This document shows positions 47,308 through 57,200 of a DNA stretch of 64,000 nucleotides, piece by piece. The DNA is taken from assembly GCA_013215295.1 (NCBI GenBank), contig JABSOZ010000011.1:62001-126000 (forward strand), given 5' to 3'. Made by a program: the position numbers and the translations under genes. The stretch's first letter is position 1, and each line of letters starts with the position of its first letter. The DNA comes from Colwellia sp. GTDB taxonomy: Bacteria; Pseudomonadota; Gammaproteobacteria; Enterobacterales; Alteromonadaceae. The notes beneath the pieces are model-generated. The model searched no databases and was not told the DNA's origin. It worked only from the letters and a program-made list of their open reading frames with translations.

Positions 47308-48462
47308 TTACGGTAAATGCTCACTGGCAAGATAGTCATGGGATTGCATCTCTTGTAAACGACTTAAACAGCGTTTAAATTCAAAAACCAAACCACCGTG
47401 GCTATATAAATTTTCCATCTCCACTTCAGCTGAAATAATTAATTTCACATTACGCTCGTAGAACTCATCAACAAGCGCGATAACACGTCTGGTAGAATCA
47501 TCAAGCTCAGCCGTCATTTGACTAACGTTGGCTAATAATACCGTGTGATATAAACGGCTTAATTCCATGTAGTCGGTTTGGCTACGAGCTGATTCACACA
47601 ACACTGAAAAGTCGAAGTGCACGATGCCATCAGATTCTTCAATCGCAGGTAATACTCTGTTATTCACTTCAATATCAATCAACTTCTTCCCTGGTTCCAC
47701 AGAGAGCTGATTAAAATATTGTGCTAAGTTTTTGCTGGCTTTCGCATCTAAAGGTGAATGATAAATCTCCGCTTGTTCTAATGTACGTAAGCGATAGTCT
47801 ACCCCGCTGTCCACATTCACCACATCACAATACTGATTAATTAATTTGATCGCAGGTAAAAATCGCTCTCGTTGTAGACCATTACGATAAAGTTCATCAG
47901 GAATAATATTCGACGTTGCGACTAACGTGACATTATGAGCAAATAGCTCTTCAAATAGAGCTCCTAGGATCATCGCATCAGTAATGTCAGAGACAAAAAA
48001 TTCATCAAAACAAATAATGCAGGTTTCATCCGCAAAACGTTTGGCAATTATTTTTAGTGGGTTTTCCTGGCCTGTTAAGGTTTTTAATTCTTGGTGAACA
48101 CGGTGCATAAAACGATGAAAGTGAACACGCATTTTATTTTCAAAGGGTAGGCAATCATAAAAGGTGTCAACTAAATAGGTTTTGCCTCGCCCTACTCCAC
48201 CCCAGAAATAAATGCCCTGAATGGTTTTAACTTCAGATTTAGCAATAATCCGCTTCCAGCGATTCAATACCTTTTTGAACCCTTCAGTAGGCAAAGGTTT
48301 ATTTTGGAAGTCTTCATAAAGGCGTTGAAGGTTTAATACTGCATTTTTCTGTGCCTCATCATATAAAAAATCATCACGAGTTAAATCTTGGTTATACTTA
48401 TCTAAAGGTGAAAGCTTGATCATTTTTTGGTCACTTATATTTTGATTCACTGAGTCTTTCAA
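47308..48462 (-). CDS. zapE: Cell division ATPase ZapE (AFG1-like)
   Basis: A 384-aa AAA+ ATPase with Walker A GGVGRGKTYLVD and Walker B IICFDEFFVSDI. ZapE interacts with FtsZ during constriction. It is divergent from zapG, as in related genomes. No C-terminal anomalies are seen. Confidence 0.93.
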   Translation of the reverse strand: MKDSVNQNISDQKMIKLSPLDKYNQDLTRDDFLYDEAQKNAVLNLQRLYEDFQNKPLPTEGFKKVLNRWKRIIAKSEVKTIQGIYFWGGVGRGKTYLVDTFYDCLPFENKMRVHFHRFMHRVHQELKTLTGQENPLKIIAKRFADETCIICFDEFFVSDITDAMILGALFEELFAHNVTLVATSNIIPDELYRNGLQRERFLPAIKLINQYCDVVNVDSGVDYRLRTLEQAEIYHSPLDAKASKNLAQYFNQLSVEPGKKLIDIEVNNRVLPAIEESDGIVHFDFSVLCESARSQTDYMELSRLYHTVLLANVSQMTAELDDSTRRVIALVDEFYERNVKLIISAEVEMENLYSHGGLVFEFKRCLSRLQEMQSHDYLASEHLP

Positions 48463-48600
48463 AGACTAATGCGATATTTCCTTGAAATTTACACATTCGC
48501 AATCATATTGATTAGGTATGCGTGAATAGAAGCGCTATTATACAAAATAAGTTTATATATTTTTACTACTTTTTATCGAATATTACGAGGGTTTCACACT

Positions 48601-49056
48601 ATGGATATCATTTTAGCAATTTTTCTTTTATTAGTTGGCGCTGCAATTGGCTTTATTGCTAGCCGTTTTTTATCTGCATCAGTTCAAGACAATCAAAAAC
48701 TTAGTGAACAAGTCAGCAATAGTGAATCCGCTTTAGCACAATATAAACTTGATGTGACAGAACATTTAAATGATTCAACCATACTTTTAGAGAAAATGAA
48801 TAGTACTTGCCAAACGGCAATGAAGCAGATGGAAAAAAGTACTCAACTATTACAACAAGCAACACCTGTAGATGTTGAAGGCATGCCATTTTTCTCGAAA
48901 GAAACTCAAGAGCAATTAGCCCAAACAGTGACATTACGTCATAACCGAGGCGAACGAAAAGATAAAGTAGCAATCACTGAGGCACCACTGGATTATTCAG
49001 GTGAAGCGAGTGGTATTTTTACAGACAAGAAACAAAGTGTTACAAACACAGAGTAA
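48601..49056 (+). CDS. zapG: Z-ring-associated protein ZapG (YhcB, DUF1043)
   Basis: A 151-aa inner-membrane protein: one N-terminal helix (residues 3-25, ILAIFLLLVGAAIGFIASRF), then a cytoplasmic coiled coil (about 30-85) and a low-complexity tail. It links division, envelope growth and morphology in E. coli. Conserved place between zapE and degQ. Confidence 0.88.
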   Translation: MDIILAIFLLLVGAAIGFIASRFLSASVQDNQKLSEQVSNSESALAQYKLDVTEHLNDSTILLEKMNSTCQTAMKQMEKSTQLLQQATPVDVEGMPFFSKETQEQLAQTVTLRHNRGERKDKVAITEAPLDYSGEASGIFTDKKQSVTNTE

Positions 49057-49147
49057 GACTATCTGGAACTAACAGGAAAAGCATAGGTCTTTAGTTAGGT
49101 ATAAAAATTAAATTAATCATTATGTTTAGAGAAAGGTCATCTCATTT

Positions 49148-50509
49148 ATGAAAAAACTGTCTGTTTTAGCAACAAGTATTTTGTTGTCCGGCACTATTGC
49201 CGTTGCGAGTTTGCCTGCACAAGCAAACCTACCTTATTCCGTTAATGGCCAACAGATGCCAAGTTTAGCTCCAATGCTAGAAAAGGTGACTCCCGGTGTT
49301 GTACTCATTTCTGTAACGGGTACTCATGTAGAGAAATCAAAAGTACCTGACGCCTTTAAATTTTTCTTTGGTAATCCAAATCAAAATAGAAACCAATCAA
49401 GAGAACGTGAATTTCGAGGTTTAGGTTCAGGTGTTATTATTGATGCCGACAAAGGCTACATTGTTACAAATAATCATGTAATTAATGAAGCGGATGAAAT
49501 TTTAATAACCCTAAAAGACGGTCGTCAAATCAAAGCGAAGAAAATTGGCTCTGATGCAAGTAGTGATATCGCTTTACTACAAATAGACGCTGAAAATCTA
49601 ACTGAAGTAGAACTTGGCGATTCAGATAATATCCGTGTCGGAGACTTTGCAGTAGCTATTGGCAGTCCTTTTGGTTTAGGACAAACAGTAACTTCGGGTA
49701 TTATAAGCGCTTTAGGGCGTAGCGGATTAAACGCACAGAATTACGAAGACTTCATCCAAACCGATGCGGCTATTAATAGTGGTAACTCCGGTGGTGCGTT
49801 AATTGACTTGAATGGCAAGCTTATTGGTATTAATACCGCAATACTCGGTCCAAATGGCGGAAATGTCGGTATTGGTTTTGCTATCCCGAGTAACATGGTC
49901 GACAACTTAGTCAGACAAATTATTGAGTTTGGCGAAGTACGTCGCGGAGTACTTGGCGTGTTAGGCCGAAGCGTTAATGGTGAAATAGCGAAAGCTTTAG
50001 AGCTTGAGTCAAGCCAAGGTGGTTTTATCGAGCAGGTAGTCGCTGATTCAGCTGCTGATGAAGCAGGTATTGAAGCCGGAGACGTTATTACAAAAGTTAA
50101 CGGTAAAATGGTGAAAACCTTTGCTGAAATTCGAGGTAAAATTGGATCGATTGGCGCAGGTAAAAATGTTCAGTTAACCGTAATCAAAAAAGATGGTTCT
50201 GAAAAGAATTATGACGTCACACTTAAGAAACAAGCAACAGCAAAAGTAGAAGCAGCGAGTATTCATAGAATGTTAGATGGCGCTGAACTTGAAAATAACG
50301 CTGATGCCTTAGGTATTGATATTAAATCAGTAGAAGATGATAGCCCTGCGGCGGCTATTGGTTTGCAAAGAGGTGATGTAATAAGCGGTATAAACCGCAC
50401 ACGTATCAAATCTATTGGTGAATTACGCAGCTATTTAAATGATAACAAAGGTGTTTTTGCACTCAATGTCGTAAGAGGCAATAGCACACTATTCTTAATG
50501 ATCCGTTAA
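49148..50509 (+). CDS. degQ: Periplasmic serine endoprotease DegQ/DegP family
   Basis: A 453-aa protease-chaperone: signal peptide (to about 26), trypsin-like domain with catalytic His110 (TNNHVI), Asp140 (SDIALLQ) and Ser214 (GNSGGAL), and two PDZ domains (about 260-350 and 365-450). The short LA-loop-like region (about 62-85) fits DegQ better than DegP. It degrades or refolds misfolded envelope proteins. Confidence 0.93.
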   Translation: MKKLSVLATSILLSGTIAVASLPAQANLPYSVNGQQMPSLAPMLEKVTPGVVLISVTGTHVEKSKVPDAFKFFFGNPNQNRNQSREREFRGLGSGVIIDADKGYIVTNNHVINEADEILITLKDGRQIKAKKIGSDASSDIALLQIDAENLTEVELGDSDNIRVGDFAVAIGSPFGLGQTVTSGIISALGRSGLNAQNYEDFIQTDAAINSGNSGGALIDLNGKLIGINTAILGPNGGNVGIGFAIPSNMVDNLVRQIIEFGEVRRGVLGVLGRSVNGEIAKALELESSQGGFIEQVVADSAADEAGIEAGDVITKVNGKMVKTFAEIRGKIGSIGAGKNVQLTVIKKDGSEKNYDVTLKKQATAKVEAASIHRMLDGAELENNADALGIDIKSVEDDSPAAAIGLQRGDVISGINRTRIKSIGELRSYLNDNKGVFALNVVRGNSTLFLMIR

Positions 50510-50538
50510 TGCTATCAGCTAAACCATCAAACTAAACG

Positions 50539-50562
50539 AAAGGCTCTTTATGAGCCTTTTTT
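50539..50562 (+). terminator. Terminator after degQ
   Basis: AAAGGCTC/GAGCCTTTTTT hairpin, about 30 nt past the stop codon. Confidence 0.9.
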
Positions 50563-50646
50563 ATGAGTAATTTTTTTCGAACTATAAGATTAAACCTGAC
50601 CTATGCTATGCTAAGTCATATAAAACACTCATAATAAAAATTCATC

Positions 50647-51696
50647 TTGAAGATAATCAACTTAATAAAATATATTGTTCGTCCAGCCAGTTATGGTGTG
50701 ATGATAGCCGTAGCTTTACTACTGTTAGTTCCTGAACTACGTATGAATACTTTGCAAGTGCTTCAAAGTAATCAACAGCAGCAACAGCCATTATCTTATG
50801 CAAAAGCTGTAAGTACCGCGAGTCCTGCAGTAGTTAACATTTATTCCGAAGAAATAAGTACTCGACCCGTTTACGGAACAAAAGGAAGAAGGCCAACTAA
50901 TTTAGGCTCAGGCGTTATAATGGATGCCTCGGGTTACATTTTAACAAATTTCCATGTCGTTCAAAATGCAGATTTAATCACAGTTCTGCTACAAAATGGC
51001 CAATATTTCCCAGCTGAGTTAATAGGTTACGATACTTATACTGATTTAGCTGTACTCAAAGTAGAAGCAGCCAACCTACCAGTAATCCCACAAAGAGCAA
51101 ACTTACATTCACTCGTTGGTGATGTGGTTTTAGCTATAGGTAACCCACTTAATTTAGGACAAACTGTTACTCAAGGTGTTATCAGCGCAACAGGTCGTAG
51201 CGGTTTAAGTGTAATTGATTATTTAGAACTTATTCAAATGGATGCAGCAATCAATGATGGAAATTCTGGCGGTGCACTAATAAATACCAACGGAGAACTT
51301 GTTGGTATTAATTCAAGAAAATTTACTGATAAAAGATTAAACATTCAAGGCATATTTTTTGCCGTACCTTATTCTCTCGCCCATAAAGTGATGAGAAAAA
51401 TAATTACTAATGGTCGCGTTATTCGTGGTTACTTAGGCGTAAGTATCAACTCTTTTCAAAACACTTTGAAAGGTTTTACTATTTCTGCTGTTGAGGGTAA
51501 TAGTCCTGCATTTAAAGCAGGATTAAAACCAGGGGATATTGTTTATAAGATCGATGATGTCGCGATAAATTCCTTTACACAGGCGCTAGATATTGTTGCA
51601 GAAACAAAACCTGGTACAACATTGCTTTTTAAATTAATAAGAAAGAAAGCGTTATTAGAAGTGTCTGTCACTATTTCTGAAAAGGCTAAAACTTAA
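50647..51696 (+). CDS. degS: Inner-membrane serine endoprotease DegS
   Basis: A 349-aa membrane-anchored protease with one N-terminal helix (about 15-30), protease domain with His103 (TNFHVV) and Ser207 (DGNSGGAL), and one PDZ domain. DegS makes the first cut in anti-sigma RseA on envelope stress. The start is TTG at 50647 with no clear Shine-Dalgarno. It follows degQ and its terminator. Confidence 0.92.
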   Translation: MKIINLIKYIVRPASYGVMIAVALLLLVPELRMNTLQVLQSNQQQQQPLSYAKAVSTASPAVVNIYSEEISTRPVYGTKGRRPTNLGSGVIMDASGYILTNFHVVQNADLITVLLQNGQYFPAELIGYDTYTDLAVLKVEAANLPVIPQRANLHSLVGDVVLAIGNPLNLGQTVTQGVISATGRSGLSVIDYLELIQMDAAINDGNSGGALINTNGELVGINSRKFTDKRLNIQGIFFAVPYSLAHKVMRKIITNGRVIRGYLGVSINSFQNTLKGFTISAVEGNSPAFKAGLKPGDIVYKIDDVAINSFTQALDIVAETKPGTTLLFKLIRKKALLEVSVTISEKAKT

Positions 51697-51723
51697 ACCA
51701 CAGGAACTTAACTGATAAGTAAC

Positions 51724-53178
51724 TTAACCTACCGGAAACTTAATAAGATAAGCTAAACCTTTACCCACTTGGCTTTTGACTGTTATTTTTCCTTTCAGGG
51801 ACCCCGTTACTAAATTATAAACGAGATGGGTTCCTAACCCGCTGCCTCCTTCTCCTCTTTTAGTCGTGTAGAAGGGTTCAAAGAGCAATTTAAGTGCTTC
51901 ATCATCAATACCTTTACCATCATCACGATATCTAATGATAATACTGGCATTTTTCTCGTAGACTTCAATGAGAATCTTACCTTTAGTCTTTTCATCAAAA
52001 GCATGATTTACCGAATTTAAAATTAAATTACTGAAAATTTGTGAGATTGCCCCTGCATTAACATTAATGAATAAGCGTGAATCACACTCAACATCAATCG
52101 TGATATTTGTTCTTTTTAATTTAGGTCTTAATGATAAGGTAATTTCATCAATATATTGCAGCACATTAATATTTCTTACTTCATTAGATGACTGATCCAC
52201 GGCTACTTGTTTAAAGCTATTCACGAGTGATGCACCACGAAGAGTATTAGTGGAAAGAATGACCAGTACTTCTCCCATATCTTCAAAAAAATTCATCAAA
52301 TTAACTTCAGTTAATGTCTTATCATCGATTGACTGCTTAATTATTTTATATTCTTCCTGTAAATGACTCACACCCGTTACACAAATCCCTAAAGGGGTAT
52401 TAATTTCATGTGCAATTCCAGCAACAAGGCCACCTAAAGACGCCATTTTTTCTTTCTGAATCAATTCCTCTTGCGTTGCTTTCAACTGTTCAATGACATG
52501 ATTTAAATCTTGATTTTTCTCCTCTAACAATCGATGTTGCTTAGCCATTTTTAATTGAGAATCTTTACGTTGCTGCGTATTCACCACAGTATCAATAGCG
52601 TTCGCAACATGTTGAGCCACAAAATTAAGCAGCATTAGGTCATTGTCATTATAGATAATATCTTTATCATAACTCTGAACGACAATCAGCCCATGCAAAA
52701 CGTTAGCTGAAATCATCGGTGCCCCCATCCATGAAGTAAAATCTGCAGAGCCAAGTATTCCTTCTATTTCGCCTTGTGCTATAAGCACATTAATCTGACT
52801 TAAATCTAATAATTGAGGCATTCGGGTACGAATAACATAAGCACTAACGCCTTTTCCAATGGGTAGTTTTCGTCCCTTGAAGTGATTATCATCTTTCTCA
52901 TCAATAAAGTAGGGGATCGTTAGGCTTAAATCTTCTTCACTGTATAAAGCAATGAAGAAATTTTTCGCATAGATGAGTTTATCAATAATACTATGAATTT
53001 GTTGGTAGAATAGATCGAGATCATTACTGTTATAATCTATTGAAGCGATCTTAAATAGCGCGTGTTGCAGTTTTTCAGATCGTTTTCTCTCTGCAAGTTC
53101 TTGCTCTAGTTGAAGGATGTATTCTTGGCTATCTAAAGTCTTAGACTTTGAATCAGCGCTATTTTCGGTGATAGACAA
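51724..53178 (-). CDS. GAF-domain sensor histidine kinase
   Basis: A 484-aa cytoplasmic kinase with no membrane helix. An N-terminal coiled coil (about 15-45), GAF domain (about 50-195), second coiled coil with ATQEELIQKEKMASLGGLVAGIAHEIN (H-box His257), and ATPase domain (GAISQIFSNLILNSVNHAF, DDGKGI, GEGGSGLGTHLVYNLV). The start is TTG at 53178 behind GAGG. It lies downstream of the diguanylate cyclase and the giant hybrid sensor, so it may act with them; the partner regulator is unknown. Confidence 0.88.
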   Translation of the reverse strand: MSITENSADSKSKTLDSQEYILQLEQELAERKRSEKLQHALFKIASIDYNSNDLDLFYQQIHSIIDKLIYAKNFFIALYSEEDLSLTIPYFIDEKDDNHFKGRKLPIGKGVSAYVIRTRMPQLLDLSQINVLIAQGEIEGILGSADFTSWMGAPMISANVLHGLIVVQSYDKDIIYNDNDLMLLNFVAQHVANAIDTVVNTQQRKDSQLKMAKQHRLLEEKNQDLNHVIEQLKATQEELIQKEKMASLGGLVAGIAHEINTPLGICVTGVSHLQEEYKIIKQSIDDKTLTEVNLMNFFEDMGEVLVILSTNTLRGASLVNSFKQVAVDQSSNEVRNINVLQYIDEITLSLRPKLKRTNITIDVECDSRLFINVNAGAISQIFSNLILNSVNHAFDEKTKGKILIEVYEKNASIIIRYRDDGKGIDDEALKLLFEPFYTTKRGEGGSGLGTHLVYNLVTGSLKGKITVKSQVGKGLAYLIKFPVG

Positions 53179-53270
53179 TGGTATACCTCACTTAATATCT
53201 TTGCATTAAGTTTAGTAAAAAATTGAATTAAAGGAAGTGAATGTCGAAAGGTATTTTATATATAGAATTT

Positions 53271-54182
53271 CTACAGCATTTCAGCGATACACCACTGATT
53301 TCGACCATTATTTTTCGCTTGATATAACAAAGTGTCAGCTTCTTTCATGATATTAGCAACGACAGAATATTCTGAAGATTTAACAACAACAGCGCCAACA
53401 CTTACCGTTAATTGTTCAGAAACACTGGAATATTCATGTTTAATCATTTTATCTTTTATAGATTGTGCAATATTACCTAGCATAATTTCAGCACCTGCTT
53501 TATCGCAATCAGGTAAAATAATGACAAATTCTTCACCGCCATAACGAGCAACAAAATCTCGTGGTCGTAAAAATATTTCACGTAGTGCTTGTCCAACTTG
53601 CCTTAGTGCAACATCTCCAGCACCATGACCATAATTATCATTATACGGCTTGAAAAAATCAATATCGAGAATGGCAACTAACAGCGATGTGTTTTCTTTG
53701 TTATTGGCGGCAACTTCGTCTTGTAAAACAACGTCCATTTTACGACGATTATTAACCCCTGTTAATGCGTCGATATGCGCAATTTCATCTAACATTTTTC
53801 GCTGACGTATTAATTCTAAATGCATAATAACGCGCGCAATAACAATGTTTGATTTAAAGGGTTTATAAATATAATCACAGCCCCCTAGATTAAAACCACG
53901 CTCTTCATCGTCATCATTCGCCAAACCAGTGATGAATATCACTGAGATATTCATCGTTTCAGGGTCATTCTTTAAAAATTCAATAACATCAAAACCAGAC
54001 AGATCAGGCATAACCACATCTAATAAAATAAGATCTGGTATATGTTTTCGAGCAAGTTCTTTCGCTTGCTCACCGTTTTTGGCAAAAATTATTTTTGCTT
54101 GTTCTTGCAATAACTCTTTAAGCATTTTACGATTTATTTTGTCGTCATCAACAATCAAAATAATCTGTTCTAAGGTTTTCAT
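53271..54182 (-). CDS. Response regulator with diguanylate cyclase (GGDEF) output
   Basis: A 303-aa PleD-like protein: receiver domain with Asp55 (LILLDVVMPDLSG) and a GGDEF domain with active GGEEF (215-219). RPRD precedes it by five residues, the correct spacing of the inhibitory I-site, so product feedback is likely. It makes cyclic di-GMP when phosphorylated. It lies 85 bp behind the hybrid sensor, which ends with an HPt domain and is a plausible phosphodonor. Confidence 0.92.
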   Translation of the reverse strand: MKTLEQIILIVDDDKINRKMLKELLQEQAKIIFAKNGEQAKELARKHIPDLILLDVVMPDLSGFDVIEFLKNDPETMNISVIFITGLANDDDEERGFNLGGCDYIYKPFKSNIVIARVIMHLELIRQRKMLDEIAHIDALTGVNNRRKMDVVLQDEVAANNKENTSLLVAILDIDFFKPYNDNYGHGAGDVALRQVGQALREIFLRPRDFVARYGGEEFVIILPDCDKAGAEIMLGNIAQSIKDKMIKHEYSSVSEQLTVSVGAVVVKSSEYSVVANIMKEADTLLYQAKNNGRNQWCIAEML

Positions 54183-54267
54183 TATTTCGTCATCAACTTT
54201 TTTCTTTTTAAATGAGTGTTAATCAAACCAAAAGTTGACTCTTCCCCCCTATTACGATTGTGTATGC

Positions 54268-57200
54268 TTACAATACAATTTTATTCTTTAATGCATCTAT
54301 ACTTTTTAATGCGCTAGCATATTCAATATCTTCAACAAGTTCGACAATATTATCAACAAGCTCTGTCATTCCACTACCCGTTGTAAACTCTACCAATTGT
54401 GGCAATAAATCTTCAACTTCTGCATCTTCTTGTTTGAGTAGTTCGATCATTGAATTGAGCAAAACGGTTATCAGCTCAACATTAATCTCTCTTGCTGGTT
54501 CTACACTAACCGATATTTCTGAATCATTCGCTGTTAATGTTGCTAAAGCGGACAATATTTTTTGATGCTCAGTGATCAATTGCTTCATCACGGGTAAACA
54601 ATTTTCAGGTTGGTTTTTTACTTTTTCTTCAAATTCAGCCGATAATTCAGCTAAGCGGTAAGCGCCAATATAAGCCGCGTTTGATTTTAATGAATGAGCA
54701 AGTCTATATAATGTTTCAAAGTCTTTATCTTGATAAGCTTGCTCCATTTCGGTATGCAGCTCTCGAGTACTTTTATGAAAATCTACGACTAATTTTTCAT
54801 AAATATGCTGACGACCACCCATTAGCGACAACGCTTTCTTCGTGTTTAAGCAGGTCAATTCAGCAATACGCTCCATTAACGGCTTTTCAGATTTTTCAAT
54901 AGTAAGCTCAGGAATATCAGGCTTGAGTTCTTTAACCTGACCGTCATTATTTGTATCAGAGTGAGTTTGAACGCCATTAATTTTATCACTCAAATATCTA
55001 GCCATTAAGCTAAACAAAGCATTAGGATCAATCGGTTTAGTAAAGTATTCATTCATACCGACTTCTAAACATTTATTGAGCTCGTCTGGCATGGCATGAG
55101 CGGTCATTGCAATGATAGGTAGCTCTTTATATTTCTCTTGTTTTCTAATAACTTGTGTTGCCGTTACGCCATCCATTTCAGGCATTTGTATATCCATCAA
55201 GACGAGGTCATAATCTTTATTAGCTAACTTCTCTAAGGCAATTAGCCCATTGCCTGCAACATCAACGTTCGCTTTGGTATCTTCTAAAAATCCTAATACC
55301 ACTTGTTGGTTCAATTCATTATCTTCAACCAATAATATATTCGTCGATGAAAAGTCCACTAAACTTGCATTCTTCATGCTGTAAAAATCTTCATCAGGGT
55401 CAATTTGTAACACGTCCATCATCGCTTCTAAAAGCAGACTCGCATTAACTGGCTTTTCCAAGAAAGCATCAATTCCGGCTGAATGCGCTAACGGCATTAC
55501 ATCACTCTTATCGAATGCTGTTACCATTAATACCGCTTTAACGTTATAAAGGTTTTTATCTTCTTGTATCGCTTTAGCAAAAGCAATACCGTCCATTTTA
55601 GGCATACGCCAGTCGGTAATAACTAAATCGTAAGATGTATCATTACTTTTCGCTGTTGAGAGCAATTGTAAGGCTGTTTCTGCATTCTCAACTGCGGTAA
55701 TTTCACAATGAAACTCTTGCAACAATTCAGTCATAACACTTAAGCAAAGCTCATTATCATCAACTACTAGAACATTTAACCCTTTAATAGCATCAATATT
55801 TGTAAGTTCATTGACCGGTAAATCACTTACTTCACAAATGATATTAAAGCTAAATTTACTTCCTTCACCTAACGTACTCTCAACCCAAACTTCACCACCC
55901 ATTAAACCACTCAGTTCTTTACAGATGGATAAACCTAAGCCGGTTCCACCAAATTTACGGGTAATAGTGCTATCTGCTTGAGTAAATGATTGAAAGAGGT
56001 TATTTATTGACGACTCTTCTAAACCGATGCCCGTATCACTGACACTGAACTCAAGGGTCAAATACTTATCGTCGTCATCCGTTAGCTGTTTTTCAGCCAC
56101 GCCAATTTCTATCAGAATATGTCCTTCATTAGTAAACTTAATCGCATTGCTTATTAAATTCACCAGAATTTGTTGTAAACGTACGGGATCAGACTTGATG
56201 TGTTTTGGCACATCACTGTGCACTTTTACAATAAGCTCTAAATCTTTAGCATGAGCACGTAACGCACAAATATTGTTGGTTTTTCGAATTAAACCGCCCA
56301 TATTCATCGTGACAGATTCTACCGTCATCTTACCGGCTTCTATTTTCGAGAAATCAAGAATATCGTTAATCAAGCTCAAAAGAGCTTGAGAAGCGTCTTG
56401 CGTTTTTCCAACTAAATCTTTTTGATTCGGATCTAAATCTGTTTTGAGGGTTAAATAACCTAAACCGATAATGGCATTCATTGGTGTGCGAATTTCATGG
56501 CTCATTTTAGCCAAAAACTCACCTTTCGCTTGCATAGCATGTTCAAGTTCAACGGTTCGCTCAGCCACTTTTTTCTCTAAGCTACGGTTAATGTCAAGTA
56601 GTGTTAAATGTGTTTCAACCCGCGATAATAATTCATGTTTTGAAATAGGTTTCGTTAAATAGTCGTTACCGCCTGCAGCAAAACTTTCAACCAAGTCAAT
56701 CACTTGATTTTTAGCGGTTAAGAAAATAACCGGTAATTCGTTAACTGAATAGGTTTGACGAAGTTTTCTACATACTTGGTAACCTGAGACCTTCGGCATC
56801 ATAATATCAAGTAAAATCAAATCAAACGGGCGCTCTCCTTCGGGTAACCCCTCACTCGCTTTATGAATAAAGGCTAAAGCTTGCTCACCACCACTGGCTT
56901 GAAATAATTGATAATCAAGCGGAAGTAAGTAGTTGTTGAGTACTTGGCGATTAATCGCGTCGTCATCAACAATCAATACTCTAAAATTACTATTATTTTT
57001 ACGCGCAACTGAATCATATGAGGTTTTTTCCAGCTCATTATTTACAGGGAAATAATCTATGGTGTCATCTAACCCTTGTAAGCGAGACAGTTGTTGTTTG
57101 GCTTGCTCATTTTTAACATCAATCATAGTGGACAGTTCACTAAATCCACTTTCATCGCTGCCGTAAAGGGGCAACGTAAAACTAAAAGTACTGCCTTTAT

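Noticed and set aside
49148-51696. Two trypsin-like proteases in a row as a recent duplication
   Set aside because: This is the usual degQ-degS pair; domain number (two PDZ against one) and anchoring differ.
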